Assembly: GCA_002633005.1 (NCBI GenBank)
Contig: NMRA01000395.1
Location: 402,490 to 423,631 of the forward strand
Reading direction: 5' to 3'
DNA: 21,142 nt
Source of the DNA: Phoronis australis
Taxonomy: Eukaryota; Phoronida; Phoronidae
The translations under genes were made by a program, and so were the position numbers. Position 1 is the stretch's first letter, and every line of letters begins with the position of its first letter. Positions 1 to 10,021 of this stretch are shown piece by piece. The notes beneath the pieces were generated by a model. That model was not told the origin of the DNA. It did not search any database and saw only the letters and a list, made by a program, of their open reading frames with translations.

Positions 1-1086
1 AATGCTTGTTGACAGGGTTAGATTAGAGCTAGTGTCCTTGTATATAAGCTCCGCCCCAGTTGTCAATCACTGAGCTGGTGAGCACTCAAGCCATATGACT
101 TACTGAGGTTTGGTCAAATATAGCTAAAAAAACAACTTTGGATTTTCAGAATGATTTTATATTTCTTCAGTATACTGTGCATCAAGAATTAAAGATTAGG
201 ATGATATGAAAATGTAAAAAACAGTCAAAATTAATTTTTTTGTGTATCCACCTACCTTAAAGACAAGTATAAATGGTGGCATTCTGGAAACGAACATTTG
301 ACTGACAAGACCGCAATGGCTCACCTTTGGCCTATTTAACGATTGAGGTCATGAATTCAGATCACCTAGCGAGCGTGCGCAGTATAAAAATGGTGAGTTC
401 ACGATTTTGGGAACTGAAATAGGACTGCTCGAAGAAAAAGTTTGATAATGGGAGTATTTGTTCGAGTTGGAAGGAATTAAACACATCGACAACCTCCTCA
501 GGTGTTCCTCTGTGCGCAAAAGGTATTTATAACAACGTGACTTTGATGGTTTAGTCGGTGCGAGGCATAATTCGCCGAAAAGCTTCCGGCGTACAGAGCG
601 CCTATAGCCTCTGCATCGCCTCTGGTTCGGGCCTTAAGTTTTACACGTTGATTCAAGTTTCACGGCGAGGTGACGAGCAGAACTACCCTGGCTGTGTACA
701 ATTTCGGGATCTACGGAAGAAATACACACAGTGGTACCTAGCTGTATTTTGATGACAGTCTTCATACAGATAGCTGGCTGGCTAATTTATATTCTAACTA
801 ATCTTTAAAAAACAACTAGCAATAGGGAAGACAACGTTTTTTTATTTGTTTTGCAATACCCATGTGTCCTACATGAAGGTTTTTATCATTTATGCAACAA
901 AAAACCTTTGTAACAACTTTATTTCGAACAGTGAATTTACGATGCCATTGAACTTCAACGTGGCCGCTCGTGGCGCTGACGTGCGGCGACTTAATGAACT
1001 AACGACTGCTGTTTGAAAAGTGCCAATGTGCAGCAGTTTGACGGAATTTCTGAGTAAGAAATAATTACCAATTAAAAGAGTGATAA
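1..1086. other. Non-genic stretch with a CpG-richer patch
   Basis: No gene is recognised here. A TATA-like TATATAAG at about 40-47 is followed by CCGCCCC, and another TATAAAA lies near 382-388 just before ATGGTGAGT. Either could be a fortuitous match. From about 540 to 750 the sequence is richer in CpG than its surroundings and stays open on + for 64 codons (558-752), but it has no ATG and resembles nothing I know. A second CpG-containing patch lies at about 955-1000. These patches could belong to an upstream promoter or 5' exon of an unseen gene. Confidence 0.3.
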
Positions 1087-1338
1087 ATTCTTCATCAAAA
1101 AATTGGGGGGGGGGGTGCATATTGTGCAACTGGAAAAACATCAATCTCCCGACTGATCAAAAGTAGGCCTTCCGGACAATCGAAAACTCGCCGTGAATAC
1201 TTGGCCTTGACTTCAAGAAAACAACTTGAGGAGATGCGCACGCATCTAAACTACATCCTGTCCAAGTTTCTTGTTTGTATTCGAGAGTATAGTGCTCTTT
1301 TGGACAGGAGGAACAAGAGACACTTTTTTGAAAGTTAA
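1087..1338 (+). other. Unexplained protein-like open stretch, no ATG start
   Basis: This frame stays open for 83 codons between TAA at 1084 and TAA at 1336. It runs through an 11-G homopolymer (1105-1115, read as Gly) and then encodes a lysine-, arginine- and leucine-rich segment containing RREYLALTSRKQLEEM (about 1192-1242) and IREYSALLDRRNKR (about 1279-1320), which could form amphipathic helix or coiled coil. It lacks an initiating ATG at its start and a clear donor at its end. It may be an exon, a transposon fragment or chance. I do not recognise the family. Confidence 0.2.
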
Positions 1339-3274
1339 TCGCAAAGCGGAAAATCGTGTGCTAAAAATGCTTACAAGAAATGATTTATCAGCGATAATTT
1401 GAGACAAAAAGATTACAAACTTACAAATAAAGACTACGGTAATGATTTATAACATAAATAGTTAACTTTGAAGTCTGAAATCGGGTAATTTACCGACTTG
1501 GGTTTTACACGGAGGCAGATATGGAGCACCGTGACCTACTTTTCGATTGTCCTCCCTACTGGCAAACCTTCGGAGAACCTAAATATTGGACACCATGTTT
1601 CCCCATACACCACACCACGAAAAACTGACTAACCAATTAATGGCCGCGGGCACCTTGTAGCCAAATTTCAGCTCGAGTGTTTTGACATATATGCTTCTAG
1701 AACACAGCTCCATTCGCAACAAAATTATCCATAAAATGAAATCTGATGACGTCACGAAGTCGTTTCGATGAATGAGTGCGGACAACTAAAGCACGTACAA
1801 ACTCAGTGAAGTTTTTAGTATCTCTGCCTTCTTGGTATGACACATGCACGTGTGCGGTCGGGGTTTGACTTGAGTTTAAAAACAAATGAGAATGAAGCAG
1901 TGACATACTGTTAGTTCAATGAGATGATTTCAACTGGTATAACCAATTTATGCGATCGTCCAGTTCAGACCGACTTGGGGGTCTAAATTGCACCCTCTCT
2001 TGGTGAAATCGAAACAAGGCAACGCTGTAAAAAACGAGACGGTGCCACACATATAATGCACTACAACGGAACAAAAATTGGTGTCATTTAATTCTCAGAT
2101 TATGCTCTAAGTATTCAAGATTTTATGAAATGTCCCGATATTTAGGGTCCGTCTGATAATTAGGTACACTGTGTGTAACAAGGAAAAAACCGACTGGCCT
2201 AAATCAGACATTTTCAAAAATCTTACTTGAAGCAACATCTCAGAAATAAGTGACATGAATTTGCAGTTTTGCGGTGCATTGCATTCAACATCGGATAATG
2301 TTTTCAGAAGCCTCAACTTAGACCGCTTTTAAAGTTGGCCCAAATTGCCATGATGCCCATGGTCAGGCACTGTTGGCCAGTGGCAGTGCTCAACACTTAG
2401 CTTGACGCCAAGTCATATTTGGTGACTGAGTTTGCCAAACAAAATCTAAGCTTGCCAAACCAAAACTGACAGTGACATCATAAGGAGAACAGCATTTTTC
2501 AAAAATTTTAGAAAATGTGCATGTAATATCATTAGAAAGCTCTCCACGATACTAAGAGAACGATACAAAAAATTTAAATTAGACCTATGGTTCTGTTGAA
2601 AATGTTGTTTTCATGTAAACATATATGGTAAAAATTCAGTCAAATTGAATTTACGAGTTTAAGCTATTATGATTTCAAAACTAACTAACGTAGATAGACA
2701 TGTGATACATCATTTTAAAGGACGTTCTTTGATAAATAATTTGGCAAAAACATTTCAATTGGATATTCCTGTGCGAAGACCTTAATGTCAATACAGCCGA
2801 CAAAGAAAAGTCAGTGCATACAATTTTGCAATTTCAAATTGGCATAAAATGATAATTACTCCTAGAAAAAAAAAACAAATAAGGTATCATGTTAAAGATT
2901 TTTCATCAGGAAAGTTGAAATTTGATATGCAAATTGTCGATATTATTTTGCGATTTTTTGTTAACATGCAGTTTGTAACTGACTTAAATTTGTCAAAATC
3001 AATTGCATTAAATAAAAATTAAAGATAAACAAACATCATTTCAAAAATGTATTGATGACAAGTATGATAAATAGAACCTTTTAATACAAGATTCTGAAAG
3101 ACATAATAAATAAAACTTTTACATAAACTTTCCACAACAATGTAATAAAATGAAGACCCTGTCTTGAGCCATCTAGGAATGTTCATGCTATATAAACAAG
3201 TGTATTTACAATCCTAAAGTTGTCTTAAGTGATATGAACACAAAAACGAATCTATGATGGACAGATTACTGTAG
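1339..3274. other. Non-genic stretch, AT-rich
   Basis: No coding region, RNA gene or clear repeat is visible. Short open frames on the - strand (1579-1906, 2107-2316) lack homology and splice context. From about 2480 to 3250 the sequence is strongly AT-rich with many stops in all frames, as expected of intergenic or intronic DNA. Confidence 0.5.
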
Positions 3275-3550
3275 TTCTTCAGGCATCTTCATGGAAAGGG
3301 GGCCAAACCCTTTCACTGACAATTGACAGTGGAGTGCCCTCAAGTAAACAGACACTCAGTGGAGCTCCTTACACAGACTTGTAGCATCCTCAAGGAAGGG
3401 GGGGGGGGGCCAAACCCTTTCACTGACTACCATGCTTCAGTGGAGTACCTTACACAGACTTGTGGCGTCCTCTTGGAAGGGGGGCCAAACCCTTTTACTG
3501 ACTATTGTAAGTCAGTGGAGTACCTATATACAACGTGGAGTTATTCCAGC
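3275..3550. repeat. Minisatellite, about 75-base unit, with a 12-G run
   Basis: The motif GGCCAAACCC followed by TTT(C/T)ACTGAC, a CAGTGGAGTACC-like block and ACACAGACTTGT recurs with starts at 3301, 3408 and 3483. The last spacing is 75 bases. The first is 107 because about 30 extra bases, including a second CAGTGGAG(C/T) block, sit between copies. Partial copies extend at both ends. A run of 12 G occupies 3398-3409. The array gives a spurious repetitive open frame of 81 codons on +, which I do not consider a gene. Confidence 0.75.
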
Positions 3551-5743
3551 ACTTGGAGATCCCCTTGACCAAAGTCGTCAATGAACGGAAAGGTATAGAC
3601 AGCCTCATCTTTGTCGTAATTGTTATTAAACCAAGACGGATATCCGGGGACCTGAAAGAACTATGATTCATAAATGATTTGTTGCTACGGCATATAAGCA
3701 TTATTTGAACAGTGTTATGCACAAATGTTACCACTACTTGGAAATTATGCGCAAGATTTTAACAAACAAAGGTGACATAATATTGTTAAACTGAAAGGTT
3801 GCGAAAAGAAAAAAGAAATAGCTAGGTAGGTTATGTCTGTATTTGTCTGACAGTGTCTTGAGCGGTGATGGTGGTGGCAAACGGTACTTCTTCGCGGACT
3901 CCCCAACGTTATCAGGAGCTGAAAAGCATCGCCTGATGGGCGGAGGGGAGAGCCAAAGAGAAGGAGGCTCAGACTGTGTCCATGAGATCATCCAAGTCTG
4001 TGACACATGTTGCCTGTCTGTATCACTGACCGCCTTAGGTCTCAGATAACCGACACCCGAATACGATCCTGCCTTTCCAAATATGTAAGATGAAGGTTGA
4101 GAGAGGCTAGAACCAACTGAATTAACTGATAAAATGCAAGTAGAATCTGTAGAAGCAGGAAAGTAGAAGGATCTGGGCCAAGAGCTAGAACCAGAGTCTG
4201 ATGAGACAGAAATGTGAGACGTGATGATGATAATAAACTCAGATAAATAGGAGTGAAATTATAAGAACAAAAATAAAGAAGAAAATCACTACTGATTTGG
4301 TCCCCAGCAGCTTCCAACAAAGCTTACCTGGAAGATATAGACCAGGGTGAGATATATGAACAAAGTAAGCAAACCTCAGTTGGTTTGTAAAAAACTACAT
4401 ACTTGCTCGTGGTTAGAAAAAAGTTCATTGAAAGCGTGTATATTTTTTATGGTAGTGGACCACTATGTCTTGAAAACACAGGACTGGAGTAGAACTGAAC
4501 ACCTGAATATTTGTTTAATCTAAAATTAAAATGTTTTCATTTTCTATTTGACATATTCTGGCTTAACTGTTTTGGTCAAGAAGGCAAAATATGGGTGTGT
4601 CCCTGTCTGGCAACAAGCCAACCCAAGTCTCAGTGGCTTGACCAACAAAAATGTGAGGCAAAATAGAAAAAAACCCAAAATATGAGAATCATTGTTCTCA
4701 CTACTAGAAATGACTGTTTAGTTCTCTTTTACATTGAGTTTTCATCAAGAAAAGTTGAAGTGCTTCAGTATTGTAAACCAAACATTCAACGTGATTCGCA
4801 GAAGCACTTCTAGCGGCAGTATGTGGAACTACGAAGCGAGTCAGAAGTACACTCGATTGTCAGAAATTGACGAGATGTTCGTTTGCAACAAGTGTTTGAA
4901 ATTATAGTTCATAATAAACCCTTTAATGCAGAATACAATTCAAATGTTCGCAAATTAGGCTGTATACCAATAAATTTAGATCGAAGTTGAATGTCGTGGG
5001 AACAGGCAACTTTTTCAACTTTTAAGTGCAGGAAAGTAAAAATTACTTTACATAATTGTGTTCGTAAGCGTCCCTTCTACAAACTCGCGAAGTTTCACGT
5101 CAAAAGTCGAGAGTTTATTATCTTCTCCTGGGTTGAAAACCAAATAGACATTTTTACCGGCAACCATTTTGCTCTGAAAAATCATTTTACGTAGCTGCAA
5201 AAACTCGTGCAAAGTATTATTAAACAGATATTGCGACAAAAAAGACTATCAGATAGGTAAAGCAACATATTATTTCATACTTTAGCATAATTTTTATTCA
5301 CATTTAATGCATTTTTGAGTGATTTTTTTGCCGATTGTAATGAGGGAATTTAACACGGTGACAGACATGCGAAGTGATTCGGTAAAGAATGCTGTCCGTG
5401 TTAACATCATCACCTAAAAAGTGCATTGTGCGTTTTCAAAAACGCGTACCTCTTCAATTTCTCACATTACAAATTATGTACATCACTCATTCTTCCTGCC
5501 ATCGAAGAACACAGACGGCCGCATATATTGGAGGTGCATGTTTCATCCATTTTGCTGAACAATTCTGTCTGTTTACTTCCTAAGCGTGTGTTTGATGTGT
5601 GCTGACTGTTGTGGTGGCAAATACACCGATTTCACGAAATAAATGCAATAATTACATCAAAGGTATTTAATCGAGGAAAACTGTTTGTAATTTAAACTTT
5701 GGAAAAAGCATGAAAATTTTGAGACATCCAGTTGAGAAAACCT
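3551..5743. other. Non-genic stretch with two weak exon-like patches
   Basis: Nothing here can be called a gene. A GC-richer patch at 3857-4049 is open on + (contains DGGGKRYFFADSPTLSGAEK) and is preceded by TCTGACAG, which could be a splice acceptor, but no convincing donor follows. On the - strand, 5167 down to 5052 reads from an ATG as MVAGKNVYLVFNPGEDN and onward, ending at a GTAAAG that could be a donor. A short inverted repeat (TTTTGGTCAAG near 4570 against CTTGACCAACAAAA near 4637) is also present. The rest is AT-rich. Confidence 0.3.
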
Positions 5744-5929
5744 ATCAAGTTTGAGTCCAATACTGGAATAAAAACTCACAAAAAGTAGCGACGTTGCGTC
5801 TGCATCTCACGTACTTCAACTTGGCTTGTGACGTTATCGTTATTCTGGCAAAATGGTGGCGTTTTGGCCAAATGGCGCGGCATTGATGTCAGTACACCAT
5901 CCCATACATGTGACAAATCGAATCTTAAA
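5744..5929 (-). repeat. Left inverted repeat of the Penelope-like element
   Basis: This is the reverse complement of 6742-6927 over 186 bases without gaps, with 18 mismatches by my count (about 90% identity). It therefore duplicates, in antisense, the last part of the endonuclease reading frame (the segment around FDLSHVWDGVL-type residues) and the 3' untranslated region. It abuts a sense copy that begins abruptly at about 5938 inside the RT region. Weaker similarity extends a few bases further outward. Confidence 0.85.
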
Positions 5930-5939
5930 CCACTTCATT

Positions 5940-6272
5940 AATGAGTTTGACCCTAACATCAAATTTACTCAGGAACCCTGTAAAGATGTCAAGGTACCGT
6001 TTCTTGACTGTTAAGTCTCCATTAAACAGGACAGATCATTTGACACAAAGGTTTACCGCAAGAATACTCACACCGACCACTATCTTCAATTTGGCTCGAA
6101 CCATCCTCTCATCCACAAGCTGGGTGTGATTTGCACTTTGAACCACAGAGCTAACACCATCATTTGTGATCCTTCGACCATTTCTGAGGAATTGAATTAC
6201 ACTAAAGATGCTCATGCCAAATGCAGTTATCCACGTTGGTCATTCACCAAAGCAGAAAGATCAGAGAGGTGA
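5940..6272 (+). pseudogene. Penelope-like RT C-terminal region, decayed
   Basis: Frame 3 from 5940 reads NEFDPNIKFTQEP, then CKDVKVPFLDC, hits a TAA at 6012-6014, then continues VSIKQDRSFDTKVYRK, HTDHYLQFGSNHPLIHKLGV and SYPRWSFTKAERSER to a TGA at 6270. The NIKFT(Q)E, PFLD, VYRK-THTD-YL-F-S-HP and Y-PRWSF blocks are the usual order after the RT active site in Penelope-like elements (knowledge of the family from memory). The upstream palm with the catalytic Asp pair is missing, so the 5' truncation falls just after it. The internal stop shows the copy cannot make a full enzyme. Confidence 0.8.
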
Positions 6273-6886
6273 AAGTAAACACTCAAACAACCACTACTCT
6301 GAGTTCTCCTACTCGTGTGGCGAATCCCTACGTCCAGGGTCTTTCTGGCCACCTCAAGAGGACATTTAAACAATTTGACATTTCTATCATCCACAAACTG
6401 TTTAATTCTCTCCGCAGCCAACTGGTTAATGTCAAGGACAAGACCCCCAAGGTTAACAAATCATGTGTTGTCTATGGTGTCCGGTGTAAGGATACCCAGT
6501 ACTCAGACAGTTGCATTGGTGAAGCGAAACAGTCCATTAAAATGCGTATGTCACAACATCGTCGTCCTAGTTACGGGGACACTTATGATTTGGCCATTTT
6601 AAGTCACCTGTGCGCCACTGGACATGATTTCAAAACTGGTGATGTCACTATCCTAAAGTGTGGGGAAGACTGGTTCAAAAGTGGTGTAAAAGAAGCTCTC
6701 CATGAGCGCATTGAGAGTCCGTCTTTAAATAAAGAAGGCGGTTTAAGATTCAATTTGTCACACGTATGGGATGGTGTACTGACGTCAATGCCGCGCCGTT
6801 TGGCCAAAACGCCACCAATTGACCAGAATAACGATAATGTCACAAGCCAAGCTGAAGTCCGTGACATGCAGACACAACGTTGCTAA
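6221..6886 (+). pseudogene. Penelope-like linker and GIY-YIG endonuclease region
   Basis: An open frame in frame 2 ends at TAA 6884-6886. Its ATG at 6221 is fortuitous: true homology begins after about 6264, where it takes over from the RT frame by a frameshift. The linker (about 6310-6460) carries PYVQGLSGHLKRTF. The nuclease region has VVY at 6467-6475 in the GIY position and CIG at 6512-6520 in the YIG position, so the second tyrosine is replaced by Cys. It then has the Arg/His block KMRMSQHRR, the WFKSGVKEALHER block with the likely metal-binding Glu, and PSLN. In live elements this domain nicks the target DNA. Here the Cys substitution and the upstream frameshift argue for loss of function. 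Confidence 0.8.
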
Positions 6887-6927
6887 TTTTTGTAAGTTTT
6901 TATTCCAGAATTAGACTCAATCTTGAT
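6742..6927 (+). repeat. Right inverted repeat of the Penelope-like element
   Basis: This is the sense copy of the 186-base inverted repeat. It covers the last 48 or so codons of the endonuclease frame, its TAA stop and about 40 bases of 3' untranslated sequence ending near CTTGAT. Of the 18 differences from the left arm, 7 are CG against TG or CA. Confidence 0.85.
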
Positions 6928-8000
6928 CTGTTCAACCTTGGAAGTCAACACAAACTTTAAGACAAATTTCAGGAGAATTATTGTGTGATTTCGATACTCG
7001 CAGTGGCGACTTTGTGGTGACTTGAGATCGCCTTCACACAATCTGAGGTCGCATTGGTGATGAGCAGGTCACCATATCGAGCTCTGTTGAAAATCACATA
7101 GAACGGCTGTAAAAGGTGAGCTAACCTCTTTTTCCACAATTAAACATAATAAACTTCCAACCTTCTACTGTTTCCTTTTTCATTTGCGTTTAAACTAAAG
7201 TCAAATCCTAGCAGCGCGTGTGCGTGTATCATGTGAAGAGTGCAAAAATTCTTCCATTTTGGGCTTGAAGGGGTGCTAACTAGTCCACATATTGGCTTAG
7301 AATTTTGTTGAAGGTTGTGAATCATGAGTGTCATAGCATTCACACGTAATAGGCCTTTTGAAATGGACATACAATGTTAGTGATAGCAGAATGTCTTTGT
7401 GAATCCTGTTCTCAGACATGCAACTGTCACAGTTGGCCTGTGTAACTAAACACAGCCTAACAGAGGGTTTAGGGTCCTGGCTGAGAAAATAGTTGTTTGA
7501 GTAAGTACTCTCCATTTATCCATGAATAGGTAAGCCCCAAATTTCACACTGGGCTGCAATGAGATTTCGTGTGCGTTGGTGGTGTGCACTGGCTCATTGA
7601 AAAACAGTGCATTCATCAAATAACATTTCATAGCTTATTTTGTCGCAAATGAAGCTATGTTTTGGCAGCAAGTATATCAGAACACACAAGCTGCAATTTG
7701 GCCACAATATGCCCGCATGCCATTGTATGGTCTGTCAATTTTATTTCAGTGTGGTGTATGTGGCAACATGGTGCCTGATTTTTAGGTTTTCATGAGTTGA
7801 CACGTGTCATTTTCATTTTCAAGCCTGCGCGACACCAAAATGAGGACGAACTGATAACGGCCGTGATGTTGGAGAACATTGCCTGTAAAATCGTGTGTTA
7901 AAAGTCACGACCGTTATTCCATTAAACTGGGAGTGTGCGGAGTGTGGGCAACCTGGGTTGAGACTTCCAGTTGTCTGCACAAATCAAGCTTAATTCACTT
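6928..8000. other. Non-genic stretch
   Basis: I see no gene. Three short overlapping - strand open frames (7140-7631) have no recognisable motif and no splice context. GGTCACC and GAGGTC(G) words near 7025-7075 are scattered and not arranged as a repeat. Confidence 0.45.
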
Positions 8001-8064
8001 GGATTTGGTCAGTTGATTAAGGCACTAGGTCCGTGAGTCGGGGGGGTTGCGGGTTCCATTACTG
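8001..8064 (+). mobile_element. tRNA-derived SINE-like head
   Basis: TGGTCAGTTGA at 8006-8016 resembles a pol III A box and GGGTTCCATTAC at 8051-8062 resembles a B box. They are 45 bases apart, the spacing of tRNA genes. Between them the text AAGGCACTAGGTCCGTGAG is tRNA-like (D arm to anticodon region). The B box departs from GGTTCGANNCC, the acceptor stem is not closed and no CCA-proximal helix forms, so a functional tRNA is unlikely and a SINE head is the better reading. A 3' tail could not be delimited. Confidence 0.45.
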
Positions 8065-9627
8065 TTAAGAACCAAGAAATACTTAATAAATCTTTTTATG
8101 TGATATTACAACTGAACATGAGTGATCAAGTCAGGCCAGAATTTGATAGAATAAAGGCAGTGCCCCTTTTTGCTCTCAGAATTCTAAGGAGTTGCATGTC
8201 AGATGTTTACTACTGTATTCCAACCAATCATTAATGCATCACTTTTAAAATGGTTCAAAGAAGGTTTTAGAACTACTTTAGTTTTCTTGTGAGAAAAAAG
8301 GTTGGCCATAGTAGCGATTTCTTTGTGTCAAAAAACAGGCAACCTGCTTATTGGAATTGAAATATGTGTTTGCTCAAAGGTAGTCTATTCGGAATATTCA
8401 TAATAATTATGTTTTTTTCTTGATGCGTTATTGGCAAATGCAAAATATCCTAGTGAATCTTACATCTTCATGATTGCGTGACTGTGTTCTGTAGTTGGAC
8501 CGCTCCCAGCTAACTAGTACTCGTAATGAAAAACATTAAGTTTTGCACACACCATTGGAAAATTGAAGAATTGTTCTTTAATAGCTTATGACTGTTACAT
8601 TTAGGATATAAATATTTGTTCAACGGAATTGACATGCTCCGCATTGATTTATTCCTTGGTCTCCTGGTATTAACATGTTATTTGCATTTCATTTGCTCCC
8701 AACTGATGAAGCTTACAATTTGTTGTAGCTGTTTTAGGAAGTCATGATAAAGCTCAGTGTCACTTTGACTTTTATTCTAGTTCTTAGAGTCACATTTTAA
8801 GCCATAACAGTTTTGAATATAGTGCATAACATGTATGTGGAGCAAAATTAAATTATTGTTATATTCTTTATATTAAATTCTTGTGTTTAAAGTGGAACTT
8901 GCACGCTAATTCCTTACATCTGTAATTGCTGGGTCAAATTAGTTAGAAACAACATATAGCAATGACGTGAATATGAAGTAGGTTGCAAATTGCCAAATGT
9001 TTCGTTTTGTGTCGAAAGTGATGTGCCGTAAATCACTCAACCATGTCCAGTAAGTATCGTGACGCTGTGTCGGAGAATAACACTGCATGATGCGGATTAT
9101 GTGAGCCCCGAAGGTATGTCATTAGTGCAAAGGTCACCTGTTTGCAGGATTTTTGGTTTTCACATTTTACAAGCTGTCAGTGAATCCAACTGCACTTTGT
9201 TTAGCATAGATTATATGTTCAAATAGCATTGTCGTTTAGTTCCTGCTATACATTAGCATAGTTAGGAGTATGCAAATACATCTTTAACATGATTGTATAG
9301 CTTGCAAAATGTTTGAAAACGTTTTGATACATGAAAACTGCCAACACTCACTAGCAGGTGAGAATGAGAACAACTATTTTGTAATTGAATAAAGTTGTTT
9401 CTTTATTATAGGAAAGAAGTCATTTTGCTATCAAAAAGGACTGGAATGTTTTGTGTTTCACTGTTAGCTGTGCTCCCTAGTGTTAATCGTTTTTTACGTT
9501 TGCCTCTAAATCTTCATTAGGAGTTTCTTGGCTTATTCATGAAATTTGTCAAATAGCTGTATTTTAGTGAGACAGCGCCACCTAAATTCGGAACAGGTTT
9601 GACACATTCTGCGCCATCTAATGGTCA
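8065..9627. other. Non-genic stretch, AT-rich
   Basis: No coding region or repeat is recognised. Donor-like sites (CCA|GTAAGT at 9051, GAAG|GTATGT at 9113) were tested as ends of the missing first flippase exon. The next exon begins in phase 0, and neither site gives an open ATG-started frame ending in phase 0, so neither is supported. Confidence 0.4.
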
Positions 9628-9698
9628 TTTTTATGATACTGAAAAAGCCCATAAAAGCACACCATTTGCGGTGCTGTCATGGTTGCATTTCAATGCTC
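9628..9698 (+). repeat. Dispersed repeat, copy 1
   Basis: The core 9651-9698 (ATAAAAGCACACCATTTGCG and onward) aligns without gaps to 12933-12980 with 7 mismatches in 48. TTATGATAC lies exactly 20 bases upstream in both copies. A weaker match (TCTAATGGTCAT against CCTAGTGTCAT) continues upstream. This is a diverged interspersed element of unknown class. I saw no terminal inverted repeat. Confidence 0.7.
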
Positions 9699-10021
9699 CT
9701 TGTTGTTCTTGTTCCAAAAATCGCCAATTTTCTTCTTTGTCTGTAGTGGCTGAAATCAAGGTGTCATACAATTTAGATAGTTATGCTTAAAATACTCTGG
9801 TATTCTACAAGTAGGATTTATCGTGTCGGGTGATTTGGCTCAACCACAAAGCACTTGGGTTCTTGTCCATGCTTCTTACTATAATAATTACTTTTCTTGT
9901 TCATTAGGTCCTTTGAAATTGTACTTTCTTTTCATGTAAATATTTTGCTTGGATTCTTTGAGAGGCAGTGCATTGTTTAGATTTTTAGCCCTTTTGTAAT
10001 GGATATTGTATCGTCTTTCAG

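Larger units (their letters stand above)
5744..6927 (+). mobile_element. Penelope-like retroelement remnant, 5'-truncated
   Basis: The interior encodes two typical pieces of Penelope-like elements. The first is the tail of the reverse transcriptase (VYRKNTHTDHYLQF, then HPLIHKLGVI), and the second is a linker plus GIY-YIG endonuclease-type region (PYVQGLSGHLKRTF, then IGEAKQSIKMRMSQHRR, then PSLN-(K)-EGGLRFNLSH). The RT catalytic core with its Asp-Asp motif is absent. The coding region is broken by a stop at 6012-6014 and a frame change near 6260-6275. The interior is bounded by 186-base inverted repeats (5744-5929 and 6742-6927), an arrangement known for this retroelement class, whose copies often carry extra terminal pieces in either orientation. 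I found no convincing target-site duplication. This is a dead fossil copy. Confidence 0.85.

Noticed and set aside
381-399. TATAAAA followed by ATG|GTGAGT as a possible promoter and one-codon start exon
   Set aside because: The TATA word would lie only a few bases before the ATG, too close to direct a transcript that includes it. No supporting evidence.
3323-3568. An 81-codon open frame with internal peptide repeats (GGPNPFTDY)
   Set aside because: The peptide repeat follows directly from the DNA minisatellite; the G-run would shift the frame readily, and there is no gene context.
4042-4320. 92-codon - strand open frame rich in Leu and Ser
   Set aside because: No motif, no splice context, and it is explained by a purine-rich + strand.
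8001-8064. Functional tRNA gene
   Set aside because: The acceptor and anticodon stems do not pair and the B box is degenerate; a SINE head is the better reading.
9040-9120. Donor-like CCA|GTAAGT and GAAG|GTATGT as possible ends of flippase exon 1
   Set aside because: Neither gives an open ATG-started frame ending in phase 0.
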